Origin: Enterobacter chengduensis
Lineage (GTDB): Bacteria > Pseudomonadota > Gammaproteobacteria > Enterobacterales > Enterobacteriaceae
Reading direction: 5' to 3'
DNA length: 64,000 bases
NCBI RefSeq assembly: GCF_001984825.2
Contig: NZ_CP043318.1
Coordinates: 2,542,001 to 2,606,000, forward strand
How positions within the stretch are numbered: position 1 is the stretch's first letter; every line of letters starts with the position of its first letter. Shown one piece after another: positions 19,472 through 30,021 of this stretch. A program made the translations under genes and the position numbers. The notes beneath the pieces are model-generated. The model was given only the letters and a program-made list of their open reading frames with translations, was not told the DNA's origin and ran no database searches.

Positions 19472-20161
19472 ATGAAACCTGCAGATAAACCCGTGCTTTG
19501 TGTCGTTTCCAGCCACCCGATTAAAGGCGCATCCGGCGTACCGACCGGTTTTTTCCTGGCAGAGCTGACGCATCCGCTGAAAGTGCTGGAAGATGCCGGA
19601 CTAAAAACGACGATAGCCAGCATTCGCGGGGGACAGCCTCCGGTGGATGGATTTGACCTCAGTGACCCTGGCAACGCCTGGTACTGGAACGAAACCGATT
19701 TTCAGCAGCGTCTGGCAACCACGCCTGCCTTATCGGGGTTGAACGGTGCCGATTATAGCGCCGTTTTCTTTGCGGGCGGGCATGGCACCATGTGGGATTT
19801 CCGTGACAGCCAGGATGCCCAGCGTATTATCCGCGAAGTGTATGAAAGCAATGGGATTGTCTCAGCCGTCTGCCACGGGCCGGCGGCACTGGTAGACGCC
19901 AGGCTCAGCAGCGGCGAATACCTGGTGAAAGGCAAAAACGTGGCGGCCTTTACCAACAAGGAAGAAGAAGAAGTACAAACGACGAACGTTGTTCCTTACC
20001 TTCTGGAAACAGCACTCCGCGAGCATGGCGCACTTCATCATGAAGCACCAAACTGGTCTGAAAACGTGGTTACCGACGGTCGCCTGATCACGGGGCAAAA
20101 TCCCGCTTCAGCGCAAGGTGTCGGTGTAGCGCTGTTAAATGCCCTTCGCCAGACAGCTTAA
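19472..20161 (+). CDS. DJ-1/PfpI-superfamily protein, Hsp31-like glyoxalase III type
   Basis: A 229-residue member of the class I glutamine-amidotransferase-like fold. The nucleophile elbow is AVCHGPAAL with Cys134-His135, and a conserved Glu31 in GFFLAEL completes the triad seen in Hsp31-type enzymes, which convert methylglyoxal to lactate without glutathione. Whether this protein acts as glyoxalase, deglycase or chaperone cannot be decided. I use ATG 19472 (GAGG upstream) rather than the GTG at 19460, which overlaps the previous gene. It is the second gene of the LysR-divergent set. Confidence 0.85.
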   Translation: MKPADKPVLCVVSSHPIKGASGVPTGFFLAELTHPLKVLEDAGLKTTIASIRGGQPPVDGFDLSDPGNAWYWNETDFQQRLATTPALSGLNGADYSAVFFAGGHGTMWDFRDSQDAQRIIREVYESNGIVSAVCHGPAALVDARLSSGEYLVKGKNVAAFTNKEEEEVQTTNVVPYLLETALREHGALHHEAPNWSENVVTDGRLITGQNPASAQGVGVALLNALRQTA

Positions 20162-20245
20162 GCCATTCATTTCTCTTTCACCGCTACTCACCCTCTTTGG
20201 CCGGTTTACGTCAGCAACATTCCGGCCTTTTTTCAGGAGCTGAAT

Positions 20246-21217
20246 ATGAAAAACCTTCCTCCCGTCGCGCTCGGCACCTGGTCCTGGGGCACAGGCTTTG
20301 CCGGTGGCGACACTGTATTCGGTAATCATCTTTCTGATACTCAGATGGCAGAGGTGTTCACCACGGCCATGAGTAAGGGCCTCAATCTCTGGGATACCGC
20401 AGCTGTCTACGGCATGGGAAGTTCCGAGGCAGCGCTGGGAGCATTAGCCCGTCAGTGTGTTCGCGAGGACATGATTTTATCCACCAAATTCACACCGCAG
20501 ATTGCGGACGAACAGTCAGCACAGCCTGTCAGCGATATGCTTGAGGCCAGCCTTGGACGTCTGGGCGTGGACGCGATTGATCTCTACTGGATCCACAATC
20601 CTTTGGACGTCGAGAAATGGACGCCAGGACTGATCCCACTTTTGCAAAGCGGCAAGGTCAAACGCGTCGGTGTGTCCAACCACAATCTGGCACAAATCAG
20701 ACGCGCCAACGAGATCCTTAACGCTTCCGGTTATTCCATCAGTGCAGTACAGAATCATTACAGTCTGCTCTATCGCGCTTCTGAAGAGGCCGGGATCCTT
20801 GAGTATTGCCGAGAAAATAACATCACGTTCTTTGCTTACATGGTCCTTGAGCAAGGCGCGCTCAGTGGTCGTTATGATTCAAATCATCCCATGCCTGCCG
20901 GAAGTGGCCGGGCCGAAAGTTATAACGCCGTACTGCCGCAGATAGAGAGATTAACCGCCGCCATGAAAAAAATGGGGGCCGATAGGAATGCCAGCGTTGC
21001 GCAGATAGCCATCGCATGGGCTATTGCGAAAGGTACCCTTCCACTCATCGGTGTGACTAAAGTCCAACACGTTCTGGACGCCGCCAGCGCTTCAGATATC
21101 CAGTTACGCGATGAGGAAATCAGCCTGCTGGAACAACTCGCTGCAGAGACCAGAGTGGATACACGAGGCGCATGGGAAAAACCGATGGTGAAAACCCCGT
21201 CCTTGTATGAAGGCTAA
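20246..21217 (+). CDS. Aldo/keto reductase
   Basis: An NADPH-dependent reductase of 323 residues. The catalytic tetrad is visible: D50 and Y55 in LWDTAAVYG, K81 in LSTKFTP and H117 in YWIHNP. The C-terminal part IGVTKVQHVLDAA is the usual cofactor-phosphate-binding region. Substrate is unknown; carbonyl products of aromatic or lipid breakdown are possible. CAGGAG precedes the ATG. The 84 bp gap from the DJ-1-like gene carries no obvious terminator. Confidence 0.88.
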   Translation: MKNLPPVALGTWSWGTGFAGGDTVFGNHLSDTQMAEVFTTAMSKGLNLWDTAAVYGMGSSEAALGALARQCVREDMILSTKFTPQIADEQSAQPVSDMLEASLGRLGVDAIDLYWIHNPLDVEKWTPGLIPLLQSGKVKRVGVSNHNLAQIRRANEILNASGYSISAVQNHYSLLYRASEEAGILEYCRENNITFFAYMVLEQGALSGRYDSNHPMPAGSGRAESYNAVLPQIERLTAAMKKMGADRNASVAQIAIAWAIAKGTLPLIGVTKVQHVLDAASASDIQLRDEEISLLEQLAAETRVDTRGAWEKPMVKTPSLYEG

Positions 21218-21221
21218 GAAT

Positions 21222-21386
21222 ATGAAAATCATTTGCCTCGAAGAAGATTATCTCGACAGCGAGTTAGGGCGAGCGTGTATGCCCGTTGCGCTTGAGCAGG
21301 CGCCTTTCCTTGGTGACTGGGGGAAAACCGTCGCTGATGGTCATCATCCGGACCGAAGCCGGCCGCATGATGACCGAGCACAATAA
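21222..21386 (+). pseudogene. N-terminal remnant of an amidohydrolase-family enzyme
   Basis: A 54-codon frame, MKIICLEEDYLDSELGRA..., continues with APFLGDWGKTVADG and stops after PHDDRAQ. This looks like the start of an ACMSD / dihydroxybenzoate-decarboxylase-type amidohydrolase (about 300+ residues), of which nothing more is present before the next gene. I infer an internal deletion. Family recognition is from a short segment, so it is tentative. Confidence 0.45.
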
Positions 21387-21505
21387 GTTCGGCCGACCAT
21401 TATTAGTTTTTGTCTAAAAGTGAATGAGCCTTTACTGCTCTAAAAAAAATAATGGTGTCACTCTATACTGGGTTAAATATTCACCAAGACATTTAACCTA
21501 TTGAA

Positions 21506-22072
21506 ATGAAAAATATCCTTGTTATTTCAGGTCATCCTGAGCTGAACCGTTCCGTCGCCAACGCCACTATCCTCGATGAAGTGGCGAGCGCCCTTCCCGA
21601 TGCTGAAATTCGTCGTCTGGACTGGCTCTATCCGGACGGCAAATTCAACATCGCCGCGGAGCAGGAAAGCCTGCTCAGGGCCGATGTGATTGTCTGGCAG
21701 TTCCCTTTTTCCTGGTATGGGCTGCCCGGGTTAATGAAACAATGGCTGGACGAGGTCTTTGTCCACGGCTTCGCGCATGGCTCAACGGCGAAACTGGGCG
21801 GTAAAAAGCTGATCCTCTCCTTCACTACAGGGGCGCCGCAGGCGCTCTATACCGCTGACGGTTTCTTTGGCCATCCCATTGAAGCGTATCTTATTCCGTT
21901 CGAGACCACGGCAAGGCTGTGCAATCTCGAACTACTGGCGCCGGTTTATACCTGCGGTATCAGCTACGCCGACCGGGATGCCGACAAAATCGCGCAGCAA
22001 AAAGCGCTTGCCCGGGAACATGCTTCAAGGCTTGTCGATGTGCTCAACATCGTTTGTAAAGGATCCTCGTGA
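21506..22072 (+). CDS. NAD(P)H:quinone oxidoreductase-like flavoprotein (Flavodoxin_2)
   Basis: A 188-residue FMN/FAD-binding reductase of the KefG/KefF/NQO family. The flavin-phosphate loop is SGHPELNRSVAN, and the family motif WQFPFSWYGLPGLMKQWLDEV follows at ~65-85. It should reduce quinones with two electrons. The next gene starts inside its stop codon region (4 bp overlap), so it is co-expressed with the exported ABM protein, consistent with handling of reactive aromatic compounds. The ribosome site is weak. Confidence 0.87.
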   Translation: MKNILVISGHPELNRSVANATILDEVASALPDAEIRRLDWLYPDGKFNIAAEQESLLRADVIVWQFPFSWYGLPGLMKQWLDEVFVHGFAHGSTAKLGGKKLILSFTTGAPQALYTADGFFGHPIEAYLIPFETTARLCNLELLAPVYTCGISYADRDADKIAQQKALAREHASRLVDVLNIVCKGSS

Positions 22073-22794
22073 AAAAGACTCTTATGCTTTTAATTTGCAT
22101 GCTAATCAGCAGCCCTGTCTTTGCAACAAAACTGGACGCGCCGGATAAGGTAGTAATGAATATCTTTGCGCTCGGCGTCAGGCCCGATCGGAACAACGAC
22201 TTTGCAGACGTGGCCAGGCAGACGATTTCCGCTTCGGTTGATCATGAAGCAGGTACGCTGGCGATGTATGCCCTGCACCGCAGCGACAATCCACGTCAGG
22301 CATTCATGGTCGAATTCTATGAAAATGAGAGTGCTTATCGCAAACATCTCAATGCCGCCCCATACAAAGCATTCGCTGCTCGTGCACCTGACATTATTGA
22401 CAGGAAAAATAAAATCGCCCTGGAGCCACAGTTTCTGGGCGATAAACACATTATACCGAATGAGCGAACCATCAATAATCTGGTGATCGTCGAGGTAAAG
22501 CCTGAATTTCAGAGCGAATTTAAAAACATCGTCCTTCCTGAAATGGCCGAGTCGCTCAAAGTAGAGAAAGGCGTGTTAGCCATGTATGCCGGTACAGATT
22601 CAGAGACGCCAAACCGCTGGTATTTCTATGAGATTTACGCCAGTGAGGAGGATTATCAACTGCACCGACAAACGCCGCACTTCCTGGATTACCTCAGGCA
22701 AACGGCGCATATGAGCGCCAGGAAGGACGCTATCCCGGTAAAACCGGTATTTCTTCGTAACAAAGGCGGAATCAAACAGGATCCGCAACGTTGA
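22069..22794 (+). CDS. Exported protein with two ABM-type monooxygenase domains
   Basis: A 241-residue protein with a clear signal peptide (MKKTLMLLICMLISSPVFA, cut before TKL) followed by two tandem antibiotic-biosynthesis-monooxygenase (ABM/YgiN-like) domains, about 28-125 and 140-230. Each shows the expected ...GTLAMYALHRSD / GVLAMYAGTDSE strand and the helix ENESAYRKHL / ASEEDYQLHR. Such domains oxidise quinols and polyketide-like rings, but usually in the cytoplasm; export is unusual. It overlaps the quinone-reductase gene by 4 bp and is 15 bp from the CMD gene, so the three form an operon. Confidence 0.8.
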   Translation: MKKTLMLLICMLISSPVFATKLDAPDKVVMNIFALGVRPDRNNDFADVARQTISASVDHEAGTLAMYALHRSDNPRQAFMVEFYENESAYRKHLNAAPYKAFAARAPDIIDRKNKIALEPQFLGDKHIIPNERTINNLVIVEVKPEFQSEFKNIVLPEMAESLKVEKGVLAMYAGTDSETPNRWYFYEIYASEEDYQLHRQTPHFLDYLRQTAHMSARKDAIPVKPVFLRNKGGIKQDPQR

Positions 22795-22809
22795 CCAGTA
22801 AGGACTAAC

Positions 22810-23613
22810 ATGAAAAGCGTACTTGCAGCGGCGGCCATGTCGCTTGTTATTTCTGATTTTGCCAATGCTGAGGAAACAAGAGGTAAAGCTATGATGAAAA
22901 TTGAACCTTCAGCGATCTCGGAAGCTGATATTCGTGCCGTCTCACCGGCTCTCGCACGCTTTGGTCGCGAAGCTATTACTGAAGATCTGTGGACACGAGA
23001 CGCCCTCTCGCCCAGGGATCGTAGTGTGGTAACCGTCGCCATGCTGGTAGCCCGCAACCAGCCTGCCGAGCTTAAGCACTATATTGACGTCGCTCTCGAT
23101 AGCGGCGTGACGCCAGCGGAATTATCAGAAATCATTACCCATCTGGCGTTCTACTCAGGTTGGCCAAATGCAATGTCAGCCGTCGGCGTGACAAAAGCGG
23201 TTTTTGAATCTCGCGGCGTCACGGCAGATGCACTTCCTGAAGCTTCTCCGGACCTGCTTCCCCTCAATCAGGAAGCAGAAAAGCAGCGTTCAGAGACGGT
23301 GGAAAAAAACGTGGGCCCAATATCTCCAGGCCTGGTTAAATTCACTGCCGATCCACTCTTCCTGGATCTCTGGCAAAGACCCGCGCTGAAACCCCGCGAC
23401 AGAAGCCTGATTACGGTCAGCGCGTTAATCGCATCCGGACAGAGCGCGCAGATTGGCTATCACCTTAACAGAGCGATGGATAATGGACTTTCTGCTGAGG
23501 AGGCTGGTGAAATCGTTACCCAGGCTGCGTTCTACGCTGGCTGGCCAAATGCATTTACCGCTGCCCCGGTTGTCGGAGAGGTGCTAAACAATCGATCATT
23601 GAGTAAAAGGTAA
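22810..23613 (+). CDS. Exported protein with two carboxymuconolactone-decarboxylase-like domains
   Basis: A 267-residue protein with a signal peptide ending ANA-EET (~residue 20) and two CMD domains (~35-130 and ~155-260). Both repeats share LSPRDRSVVTVAML / LKPRDRSLITVSAL and ITHLAFYSGWPNA / VTQAAFYAGWPNA. The AhpD-type CxxC pair is absent, so peroxidase activity is unlikely; a decarboxylase-like or ring-opening role fits better. It is the last gene of the LysR-divergent set and ends before a strong terminator. Periplasmic location matches its ABM neighbour. Confidence 0.83.
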   Translation: MKSVLAAAAMSLVISDFANAEETRGKAMMKIEPSAISEADIRAVSPALARFGREAITEDLWTRDALSPRDRSVVTVAMLVARNQPAELKHYIDVALDSGVTPAELSEIITHLAFYSGWPNAMSAVGVTKAVFESRGVTADALPEASPDLLPLNQEAEKQRSETVEKNVGPISPGLVKFTADPLFLDLWQRPALKPRDRSLITVSALIASGQSAQIGYHLNRAMDNGLSAEEAGEIVTQAAFYAGWPNAFTAAPVVGEVLNNRSLSKR

Positions 23614-23663
23614 TATAACTGAACACTAAAACCTGAGGTTCCGATGTTGCATGGCTTTCTTGT

Positions 23664-23693
23664 AAAAAAACCGCCGCGACCGGCGGTTTTTTT
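23664..23693. terminator. Bidirectional terminator between the CMD gene and cusA
   Basis: A 7 bp stem ACCGCCG-CGAC-CGGCGGT with an A-run on the left and a seven-T run on the right. It can end transcription of both convergent operons. Confidence 0.88.
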
Positions 23694-26600
23694 ATGCCTT
23701 CCTATGCCTGCGCAACCAGATTAACTTATACGCCGCAGGAATAATAAACAGCGACAACAGCGGCGCGGTGATCATCCCGCCGATCATCGGCGCCGCTATC
23801 CGGCTCATGACTTCTGACCCGGCCCCCGTCCCCCAGAGAATGGGCAGCAGCCCCGCGATGATCACCGCAACGGTCATCGCCTTTGGCCGCACGCGAAGCA
23901 CGGCACCATGATAAAGAGCATCATCAAGCCCCTGCTCGGTGAACGTTTCCCGATGGGACAGCGCAGGATGCGCTTCAATGGCATGACGTAAATACATCAG
24001 CATCACCACGCCAAACTCCGCCGCGACCCCGGCCAGCGCGATAAAGCCCGTGCCGGTTGCCACAGACATATGGAAGCCCTGCCAGTAGAGGAACCATATC
24101 CCGCCCACCAGGGCGAAAGGCAGGCTCATCAGGATCAGCAACGCTTCATCCACGCGCCGGAACGCCAGGTACAGCAGAATAAAGATGATCATCACCGTCA
24201 TCGGCACCATCAGCTTCAGCTTCTTGTTTGCGTGCTCGAGCAGTTCAAACTGTCCGGAGAATAACACGCTGGTACCTGGCCGCAGCTTCACGCGCTGACC
24301 GATGGCCGTCTTGATGTCACTCACCACCGATACCATATCCCTGCCCCGCGCATCGATGTAAATCCAGCTGGCGGGCCGGGCATTCTCCGTTTTCAGCATC
24401 GTGGGGCCGGAAACAACCTTAATATCAGCCACATCCCCCAGCGTGATCTGCTGCTTCATCGGCGTCAGGAGCGGCATCTGCTTCAACGCGCTCGGGCTGT
24501 TCCGGTAGTCCTGCGGATAGCGAATATTAATCGGATATCGGGCGACGCCTTCCACCGTTTCGCCCACCGTCGCCCCGCCGATAGCCGAGGAGACGAACAG
24601 CTGCACGTCGCCCACCGTCATCCCGTAGCGGGACGCTTTTTCCCGGTTGATATCCACATCAATATAGCGCCCGCCCTCCAGGCGTTCAGCCAGGGCCGAC
24701 ACCACGCCCGGCACCGTTTTGGCGATCGCTTCAATGCTCTGCGCCGTCGCGTCGATATCAGCCAGAACGGTACCGGACACCTTGATGCCGATGGGGCTTT
24801 TTATCCCTGTTGACAGCATATCAATGCGGTTGCGGATGGGCGGAACCCAGAGATTTGCCAGGCCGGGCAAACGAACGGTTTTATCCAGCTCGTCAATAAT
24901 CTTGTCAATCGTCATGCCGGGCCGCCACTGGTCCGCGGGTTTAAGCTGAATGGTGGTTTCCACCATTTCGAGCGGCGCGGGATCCGTTGCCGTTTCGGCC
25001 CTACCGGTCTTGCCGAAAACAGACGCCACCTCCGGCACGGTTTTGATGAGCTTGTCCGTCGTCTGCAGGATCGCCGCCGCTTCTGCCGGAGAGACGCCGG
25101 GAAGCGTGGACGGCATATACAGCAGATCGCCTTCGTTGATCTTCGGCAGAAACTCGCCGCCCACCCGGTTCAGGGGCCAGATCACCGTGAAGATGGATAA
25201 GGCCGCAATCAGCAGGGTTGTTTTTGGCCAGTGGAGCACCCGAAGCAGAAGCGGATGATAGGCGTTAATCAGCCATCGGTTCAGCGGGTTACTGTTCTCT
25301 GCGGGGATTTTCCCGCGGATCCAGAAGCCCATCAGGATCGGGATCACGACGATGGCCAGCGCGGCCGCGCCCGCCATCGCGTACGTTTTGGTGAAGGCCA
25401 GCGGACCAAACAGCCGCCCCTCCTGCCCCTCGAGGGTAAAGATGGGAATGAAGGATAAGGTGATGATCAGCAGGCTGATAAACAGCGCCGGGCCAACCTC
25501 GACAGAGGCATTGGTGATCACCTTCCAGCGGGTGGCGTTATCAATCTGCTCTCCCGGATGCTGGTGATCCCACTCCTCCAGCCGCTTGTGCGCGTTTTCA
25601 ATCATGACGATGGCGGCATCCACCATCGCGCCGACGGCAATGGCAATGCCTCCCAGCGACATAATGTTGGCATTTAGCCCCTGGAAATGCATGACGATAA
25701 AGGCAATACACAGGCCAAGCGGCAGAGAGATAATCGCCACCAGCGCGGAGCGGACGTGCCAGAGGAACAGCGCGCAGACGATGGCCACCACGATAAACTC
25801 TTCGAGAAGCTTGCCGCTCAGGTTATCAATGGCCCGGTCGATCAGCTGGCTGCGATCGTAGGTGGTGACAATCTCGACGCCTTCCGGCAGGCTGGCCTTC
25901 AGCGTCTCCAGCTTATCCTTCACCGCTGAAATGACCTCGCGCGCGTTTTTGCCCGAACGCAGGATCACCACGCCGCCCGCCACTTCACCCTGCCCGTTCA
26001 GCTCGGCAATACCGCGCCGCATTTCCGGCCCCGTTTGCACGCGCGCAACATCGCGCAGGTAAATCGGAACCCCGTTCACGCCGGTTTTCAGCACGATATT
26101 ATTGAAATCTTCTATCGTCTGCAGATAGCCGCTGGCGCGGACCATATACTCCGCTTCCGCCATTTCAACGGACGATCCCCCTGCTTCCTGATTAGACGCC
26201 TCAAGCGCCTGCTTAACCTCCGGTAGGGTAATGCCATACTGGGCCAATTTTAACGGTTCGATCTGAATTTGATACTGCTTCACCACGCCGCCAACCGAGG
26301 CTACCTCAGCCACGTTTGGAATCGTTTTCAGCTCAAATTTCAGGAACCAGTCCTGCAACGAGCGCAGCTCGGCGAGATCGTGCTTTCCGCTGCGATCCAC
26401 CAGCGCATACTCAAATATCCAGCCCACGCCGGTCGCGTCAGGACCGATTTCGGAACTCACGCCGGCAGGCAGTTTGCCCTGAACCTGATTCAGGTACTCC
26501 AGCACGCGCGAACGGGCCCAGTACAGATCGGTGCCATCTTCAAAAATGACGTACACGTACGAATCACCAAACTGCGAAAAACCGCGCACGGTCTTTGCGC

Positions 26601-26832
26601 CGGGAACCGAGAGCATGGTGGTGGTCAGCGGATAGGTCACCTGGTTTTCAACAATCTGCGGGGCCTGTCCCGGATAGCGGGTTTTGATAATCACCTGAAC
26701 GTCAGAGAGATCGGGTAAGGCATCGACCGGGGTGTTGATGATGGTCCATGCCCCCCAGACGCTGAGGAACAGCGCCCCCATCATGACCAGAAAACGGTTG
26801 GCCACTGACCGTCGGATAATCCATTCAATCAT
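23692..26832 (-). CDS. cusA: Cu(I)/Ag(I) efflux RND permease
   Basis: The inner-membrane pump of the Cus system, which moves Cu(I) and Ag(I) out through CusC. It matches E. coli CusA over 1046 residues, with twelve membrane segments in two RND halves. Methionines in the substrate-site segments [12 protein letters not shown] and [11 protein letters not shown] are kept, as needed for the methionine relay. I start at ATG 26832, as in E. coli (MIEWII); an extension to 26925 would run into cusB, and the first of the two ATGs is too close to AAGGAG. It is the last gene of cusCFBA. Confidence 0.97.
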   Translation of the reverse strand: MIEWIIRRSVANRFLVMMGALFLSVWGAWTIINTPVDALPDLSDVQVIIKTRYPGQAPQIVENQVTYPLTTTMLSVPGAKTVRGFSQFGDSYVYVIFEDGTDLYWARSRVLEYLNQVQGKLPAGVSSEIGPDATGVGWIFEYALVDRSGKHDLAELRSLQDWFLKFELKTIPNVAEVASVGGVVKQYQIQIEPLKLAQYGITLPEVKQALEASNQEAGGSSVEMAEAEYMVRASGYLQTIEDFNNIVLKTGVNGVPIYLRDVARVQTGPEMRRGIAELNGQGEVAGGVVILRSGKNAREVISAVKDKLETLKASLPEGVEIVTTYDRSQLIDRAIDNLSGKLLEEFIVVAIVCALFLWHVRSALVAIISLPLGLCIAFIVMHFQGLNANIMSLGGIAIAVGAMVDAAIVMIENAHKRLEEWDHQHPGEQIDNATRWKVITNASVEVGPALFISLLIITLSFIPIFTLEGQEGRLFGPLAFTKTYAMAGAAALAIVVIPILMGFWIRGKIPAENSNPLNRWLINAYHPLLLRVLHWPKTTLLIAALSIFTVIWPLNRVGGEFLPKINEGDLLYMPSTLPGVSPAEAAAILQTTDKLIKTVPEVASVFGKTGRAETATDPAPLEMVETTIQLKPADQWRPGMTIDKIIDELDKTVRLPGLANLWVPPIRNRIDMLSTGIKSPIGIKVSGTVLADIDATAQSIEAIAKTVPGVVSALAERLEGGRYIDVDINREKASRYGMTVGDVQLFVSSAIGGATVGETVEGVARYPINIRYPQDYRNSPSALKQMPLLTPMKQQITLGDVADIKVVSGPTMLKTENARPASWIYIDARGRDMVSVVSDIKTAIGQRVKLRPGTSVLFSGQFELLEHANKKLKLMVPMTVMIIFILLYLAFRRVDEALLILMSLPFALVGGIWFLYWQGFHMSVATGTGFIALAGVAAEFGVVMLMYLRHAIEAHPALSHRETFTEQGLDDALYHGAVLRVRPKAMTVAVIIAGLLPILWGTGAGSEVMSRIAAPMIGGMITAPLLSLFIIPAAYKLIWLRRHRKA

Positions 26833-26842
26833 CATCGTCTCC

Positions 26843-28093
26843 TTAATGGCCAGCATGCGCGTCGTGAGCGGTTTCAGCCTGACGCATGCGCTCCAGCGCG
26901 CCGGTGATATTGGCCTCCGAGTCAATCAGGAACAGACCGCTGACCACCACCGACTCCCCCTCTTTCAGGCCAGAACCGATGCCTGACTGCTGCTGAGATT
27001 CATGCAGTACGTGTATTTTTTTCGGCACAAAGCGCCCCTCTGCGTCAACGGTAATGACGCGCTGCTCCCTGCCGGTATCGATAACGGCCTGGGACGGGAT
27101 CAGCAGCATCTCCTGACTTTGGGTATTCAGCTGCAGGTACGCATTCATGCCCGGTTTCAGCAGCTCATCTTTGTTAGAGACCTGCAGGCGAACCTGCAGC
27201 GTACGGGTGGCAGGATCCACGCTTGGCAGAAGATTCCATTTTTCCACCGGGAAGGTTTTATCCGGATAAGCGGGTATGGAAACGGAAAACTGCGAGGTAT
27301 CTTTCAGCAGATAAGCAATGGACTCAGGCACTGCCGCGCCGATCCAGACCGGATCCATCCCCTGTATTTGCGCTACCACCTTATCTTTCGAAATGTTCAT
27401 GCCGGTACGCAGGTCAAATGCCGTAATCACCCCGTCGATCGGCGCCCTGATGGTAAACCGGGTCTGAATGGTGCGGGTCGCACGCAGCCTCTGAACATCC
27501 TCCTCCGGCATCCCGGCCAGCCGAAGCCGTTCCAGAACGCCTTTTATTTGCGTTGGCGTTCCGCCGGTGCCGGATAGCAGCAGATACTCGCTCTGGGCCT
27601 CAACCCAGTCAGGAAGGGTAATATCAATCAGCGGCGCGCCTTTCTTTACCTTATCGCCAATCGTCAGCGGGTAAACTTTCTCCACGAACCCGTCCGCGCG
27701 CGCCTGCACAATGACAAACTGATAGTCGTTGTAGCTGACGTTGGCTGGGATCGTCTGGCTATAATTCAGCGTTCCGCGCGTCACCTTTTGCGTTTTTAAT
27801 CCCAGGTTCTGAACCTGCGTGGGGTCAATGCGTATTCCGACACCGCTTTTTTCATCATTTTCATCCGCATATTTCGGCACCAGGTCCATATCCATAAACG
27901 GCGATTTACCCGGCTTATCGAATTTAACGTCCGGCTTCATCGGGTCATACCAGAAAAGTACCTTTCTTTCTGGTGCGCTATTTTCCGTTTTTACAGATGA
28001 ATGAAAAACCTGCCATGCCGTCACCGATATCAGCCCTCCCGCAATAAGGCTGCTGACTATCATGGCAGCGTATTTTATTTTTAAAGATGCCAT
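26843..28093 (-). CDS. cusB: Cu(I)/Ag(I) efflux periplasmic adaptor
   Basis: The membrane-fusion protein linking CusA to CusC, 416 residues (E. coli 407). A membrane anchor or signal segment lies near residues 10-28. The metal-binding methionines are kept in FWYDPM and [11 protein letters not shown]. Lipoyl, alpha-hairpin and beta-barrel domains follow in the usual order. The C-terminus ends in a His-rich AHDAHAGH tail that may add metal-binding capacity. Ten bases separate it from cusA. Confidence 0.96.
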   Translation of the reverse strand: MASLKIKYAAMIVSSLIAGGLISVTAWQVFHSSVKTENSAPERKVLFWYDPMKPDVKFDKPGKSPFMDMDLVPKYADENDEKSGVGIRIDPTQVQNLGLKTQKVTRGTLNYSQTIPANVSYNDYQFVIVQARADGFVEKVYPLTIGDKVKKGAPLIDITLPDWVEAQSEYLLLSGTGGTPTQIKGVLERLRLAGMPEEDVQRLRATRTIQTRFTIRAPIDGVITAFDLRTGMNISKDKVVAQIQGMDPVWIGAAVPESIAYLLKDTSQFSVSIPAYPDKTFPVEKWNLLPSVDPATRTLQVRLQVSNKDELLKPGMNAYLQLNTQSQEMLLIPSQAVIDTGREQRVITVDAEGRFVPKKIHVLHESQQQSGIGSGLKEGESVVVSGLFLIDSEANITGALERMRQAETAHDAHAGH

Positions 28094-28104
28094 GCTGCTT
28101 CTCG

Positions 28105-28446
28105 CTATTTAATGCTCTTCAGTAAAGAGATATTGCCCTGCTGGACAAACGAAAAATCAACGTGGCTACCGACCTTCAGGGCAGAAATACTCTCGTCAGC
28201 CTGAAGAAAGGTGAAACGCATCGTCATCGCGGGCCAGCCCACCGCCGGGATAGCGTCATGGGCAATAGTGACTTTTTTATTCGTGAGATCAATATCCTTG
28301 ATAATGCCAGTCCCCTTTATGATCTGCTCTGAGGTTCCTTCACTGGCAACATTCATTCCTGCGTGCTGATGTACTTCGGCCTGAAGGCTGGCGGAAAACA
28401 TTACGGCGATCGCGCCGAGGGCAAGGGTTTTAAGTGAATTACGCAT
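28105..28446 (-). CDS. cusF: Periplasmic Cu/Ag-binding chaperone
   Basis: A 113-residue periplasmic chaperone that delivers Cu(I)/Ag(I) to CusB. It has a signal peptide ending LQA-EVH and a small OB-fold with the full metal site: His in IAHDA, Trp in GWPAM and two Met in AMTMRFTF, as in E. coli CusF, where Trp makes a cation-pi contact with the metal. I use ATG 28446 (AGGAA 7 bp upstream) instead of an upstream start that would spoil the signal peptide. It lies between cusB and cusC. Confidence 0.95.
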   Translation of the reverse strand: MRNSLKTLALGAIAVMFSASLQAEVHQHAGMNVASEGTSEQIIKGTGIIKDIDLTNKKVTIAHDAIPAVGWPAMTMRFTFLQADESISALKVGSHVDFSFVQQGNISLLKSIK

Positions 28447-28474
28447 GTTTACTTTCCTGTTTAATGAAATGAAT

Positions 28475-29860
28475 TTATTCGACCCAACCGCCGCCCAGCG
28501 CGGTGAAGAGAGTAATTTCATTCACCTGACGGGCATAAATAAGGTCGAGAAGAGTTTGCTGCGTGGAGAACAGAGAACGTTCTGCATCAAGGACTTCGAT
28601 ATAGCTCACTGCACCGCTGGAATATAACCCTCTGGCACGTTGCAGGGTAATATTCAGCGAATTAAGATACCGCTGCTGGGCATTAATTTGTTGGTTAATG
28701 CTCTCCCGCAGCGCGAGCGCGTCAGCAACCTGTTTAAAGGCGGACTGAATTTTTTGTTCGTAATTCACAACCGACTGCTGCTGGCGAATTTCAGCCAGCT
28801 TCAGGTTGGCTTTATTCCTGCCTGCATTAAAAATGGGGATATCAATTTTAGGGATAAAATTCCACATCCCACTGCCCGTCGTGAAAAGGCTGGACAGTTC
28901 CGTGCTGCCCGTTGAAAGCCCGCTGGTCAGGGAAATGGACGGGAAAAAGGCGGCGCGCGCCGCGCCGATATTCGCGTCGGCCGCTTTGAGCTGATACTCC
29001 GCTTCCATAATATCCGGACGCTGCAGCAGTATCGCGGAGGAAAGATGGGGAGGTAGTTTTACCGGCACAACATCGCTGGCGTTCATGCCGCCGTCACCCG
29101 GCAGCGCGCGATACGTCCCCAGCAGCATCTGTAGCGCATTATTGGCCTGCGCCAGCTCCCCCTCTCGTTTGGCAATTTCTGCCTGCGTGCTTTCGATCTG
29201 CCCCTGGGCCTGTTCCAGCGCCAGAACGTTCGTACTGCCCGTCACCAGCTGCTGCTCAACGAACGCATAAGATTGCTGGTAATTTGTCAGCGTATCCCGC
29301 GCGATACGCAGCTGTTTATACGCCAGCTGCTGGTTGAAATAGCTCTGCGACACGTTAGAGACGAGCAAAATATGCACCGCCCGGCGGGCTTCCTCGCTGG
29401 CAAAATAGTTTTGTCTGTCGGCCTCACTCATGTTCTTCAGCTTGCCGAAGAAATCGAGTTCATAGCTCAGCGCAAGACCCGCGTCGTACTCCTGCTCGGT
29501 GGGTTTGTCATTTTTCAGCCCTCCGCCGTAGGTGATACCCGCGGACGCGTTCAGCTGAGGATAACGATCCGCATCCGTTACGTTGAGCTGCGCCCGGGCT
29601 TCTTCAACCTTCAGGGCGGCCATTTTGATATCGCGGTTATTTTTCAGGGCTTCCGTAATCAACCCGGCTACCTGAGGGTCGACGAAAAAGTTGCGCCAGC
29701 CGGTGTCCTGATACCCGGCCAGCGCGGGGCTCAGGCCGTTGCGCGAGAGCGAAAACTGCTGGGGCACCGGCGGCGCCGGGCGCGGGTACTCAGGGGCCAG
29801 CGAGATGCAGCCAGCGAGGATAAACACCGTACCGATGCTGAGTCGTTTTAACGGAAACAT
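28475..29860 (-). CDS. cusC: Cus outer-membrane channel lipoprotein
   Basis: The TolC-like outer-membrane exit duct of the CusCBA pump, 461 residues (E. coli 457). The lipobox FILAGC gives a lipidated Cys18. Two outer-membrane-efflux repeats (roughly 60-255 and 265-455) follow with the expected helical hairpins. It is the first gene of cusCFBA, with the CusR box about 75 bp upstream. Confidence 0.96.
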   Translation of the reverse strand: MFPLKRLSIGTVFILAGCISLAPEYPRPAPPVPQQFSLSRNGLSPALAGYQDTGWRNFFVDPQVAGLITEALKNNRDIKMAALKVEEARAQLNVTDADRYPQLNASAGITYGGGLKNDKPTEQEYDAGLALSYELDFFGKLKNMSEADRQNYFASEEARRAVHILLVSNVSQSYFNQQLAYKQLRIARDTLTNYQQSYAFVEQQLVTGSTNVLALEQAQGQIESTQAEIAKREGELAQANNALQMLLGTYRALPGDGGMNASDVVPVKLPPHLSSAILLQRPDIMEAEYQLKAADANIGAARAAFFPSISLTSGLSTGSTELSSLFTTGSGMWNFIPKIDIPIFNAGRNKANLKLAEIRQQQSVVNYEQKIQSAFKQVADALALRESINQQINAQQRYLNSLNITLQRARGLYSSGAVSYIEVLDAERSLFSTQQTLLDLIYARQVNEITLFTALGGGWVE

Positions 29861-29934
29861 AATGGTTCAGATAGAGTCCAGATTATTTTTAGGGCTACTC
29901 TACTGAACGCATCCTGTTTGACGGGTGACAGGAT

Positions 29935-29952
29935 AATGACAATGTTGTCATT
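29935..29952. promoter_or_regulatory. CusR box in the cusC-cusR divergent region
   Basis: A perfect 8 bp inverted repeat AATGACAA-TG-TTGTCATT, matching the known E. coli CusR box AAAATGACAANNTTGTCATTTT. It lies between the divergent operons and should serve both. Confidence 0.93.
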
Positions 29953-30021
29953 TATGGCGTAAGTCATTGTTAACGGCCTCAGGCTCACTAGAATGTCGTC
30001 AGCAGCCAGTAGGGGAAAAAG

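Noticed and set aside
26833..26925. Longer start for cusA
   Set aside because: It would overlap cusB, lacks similarity to E. coli CusA, and the ATG at 26832 has a good ribosome site.
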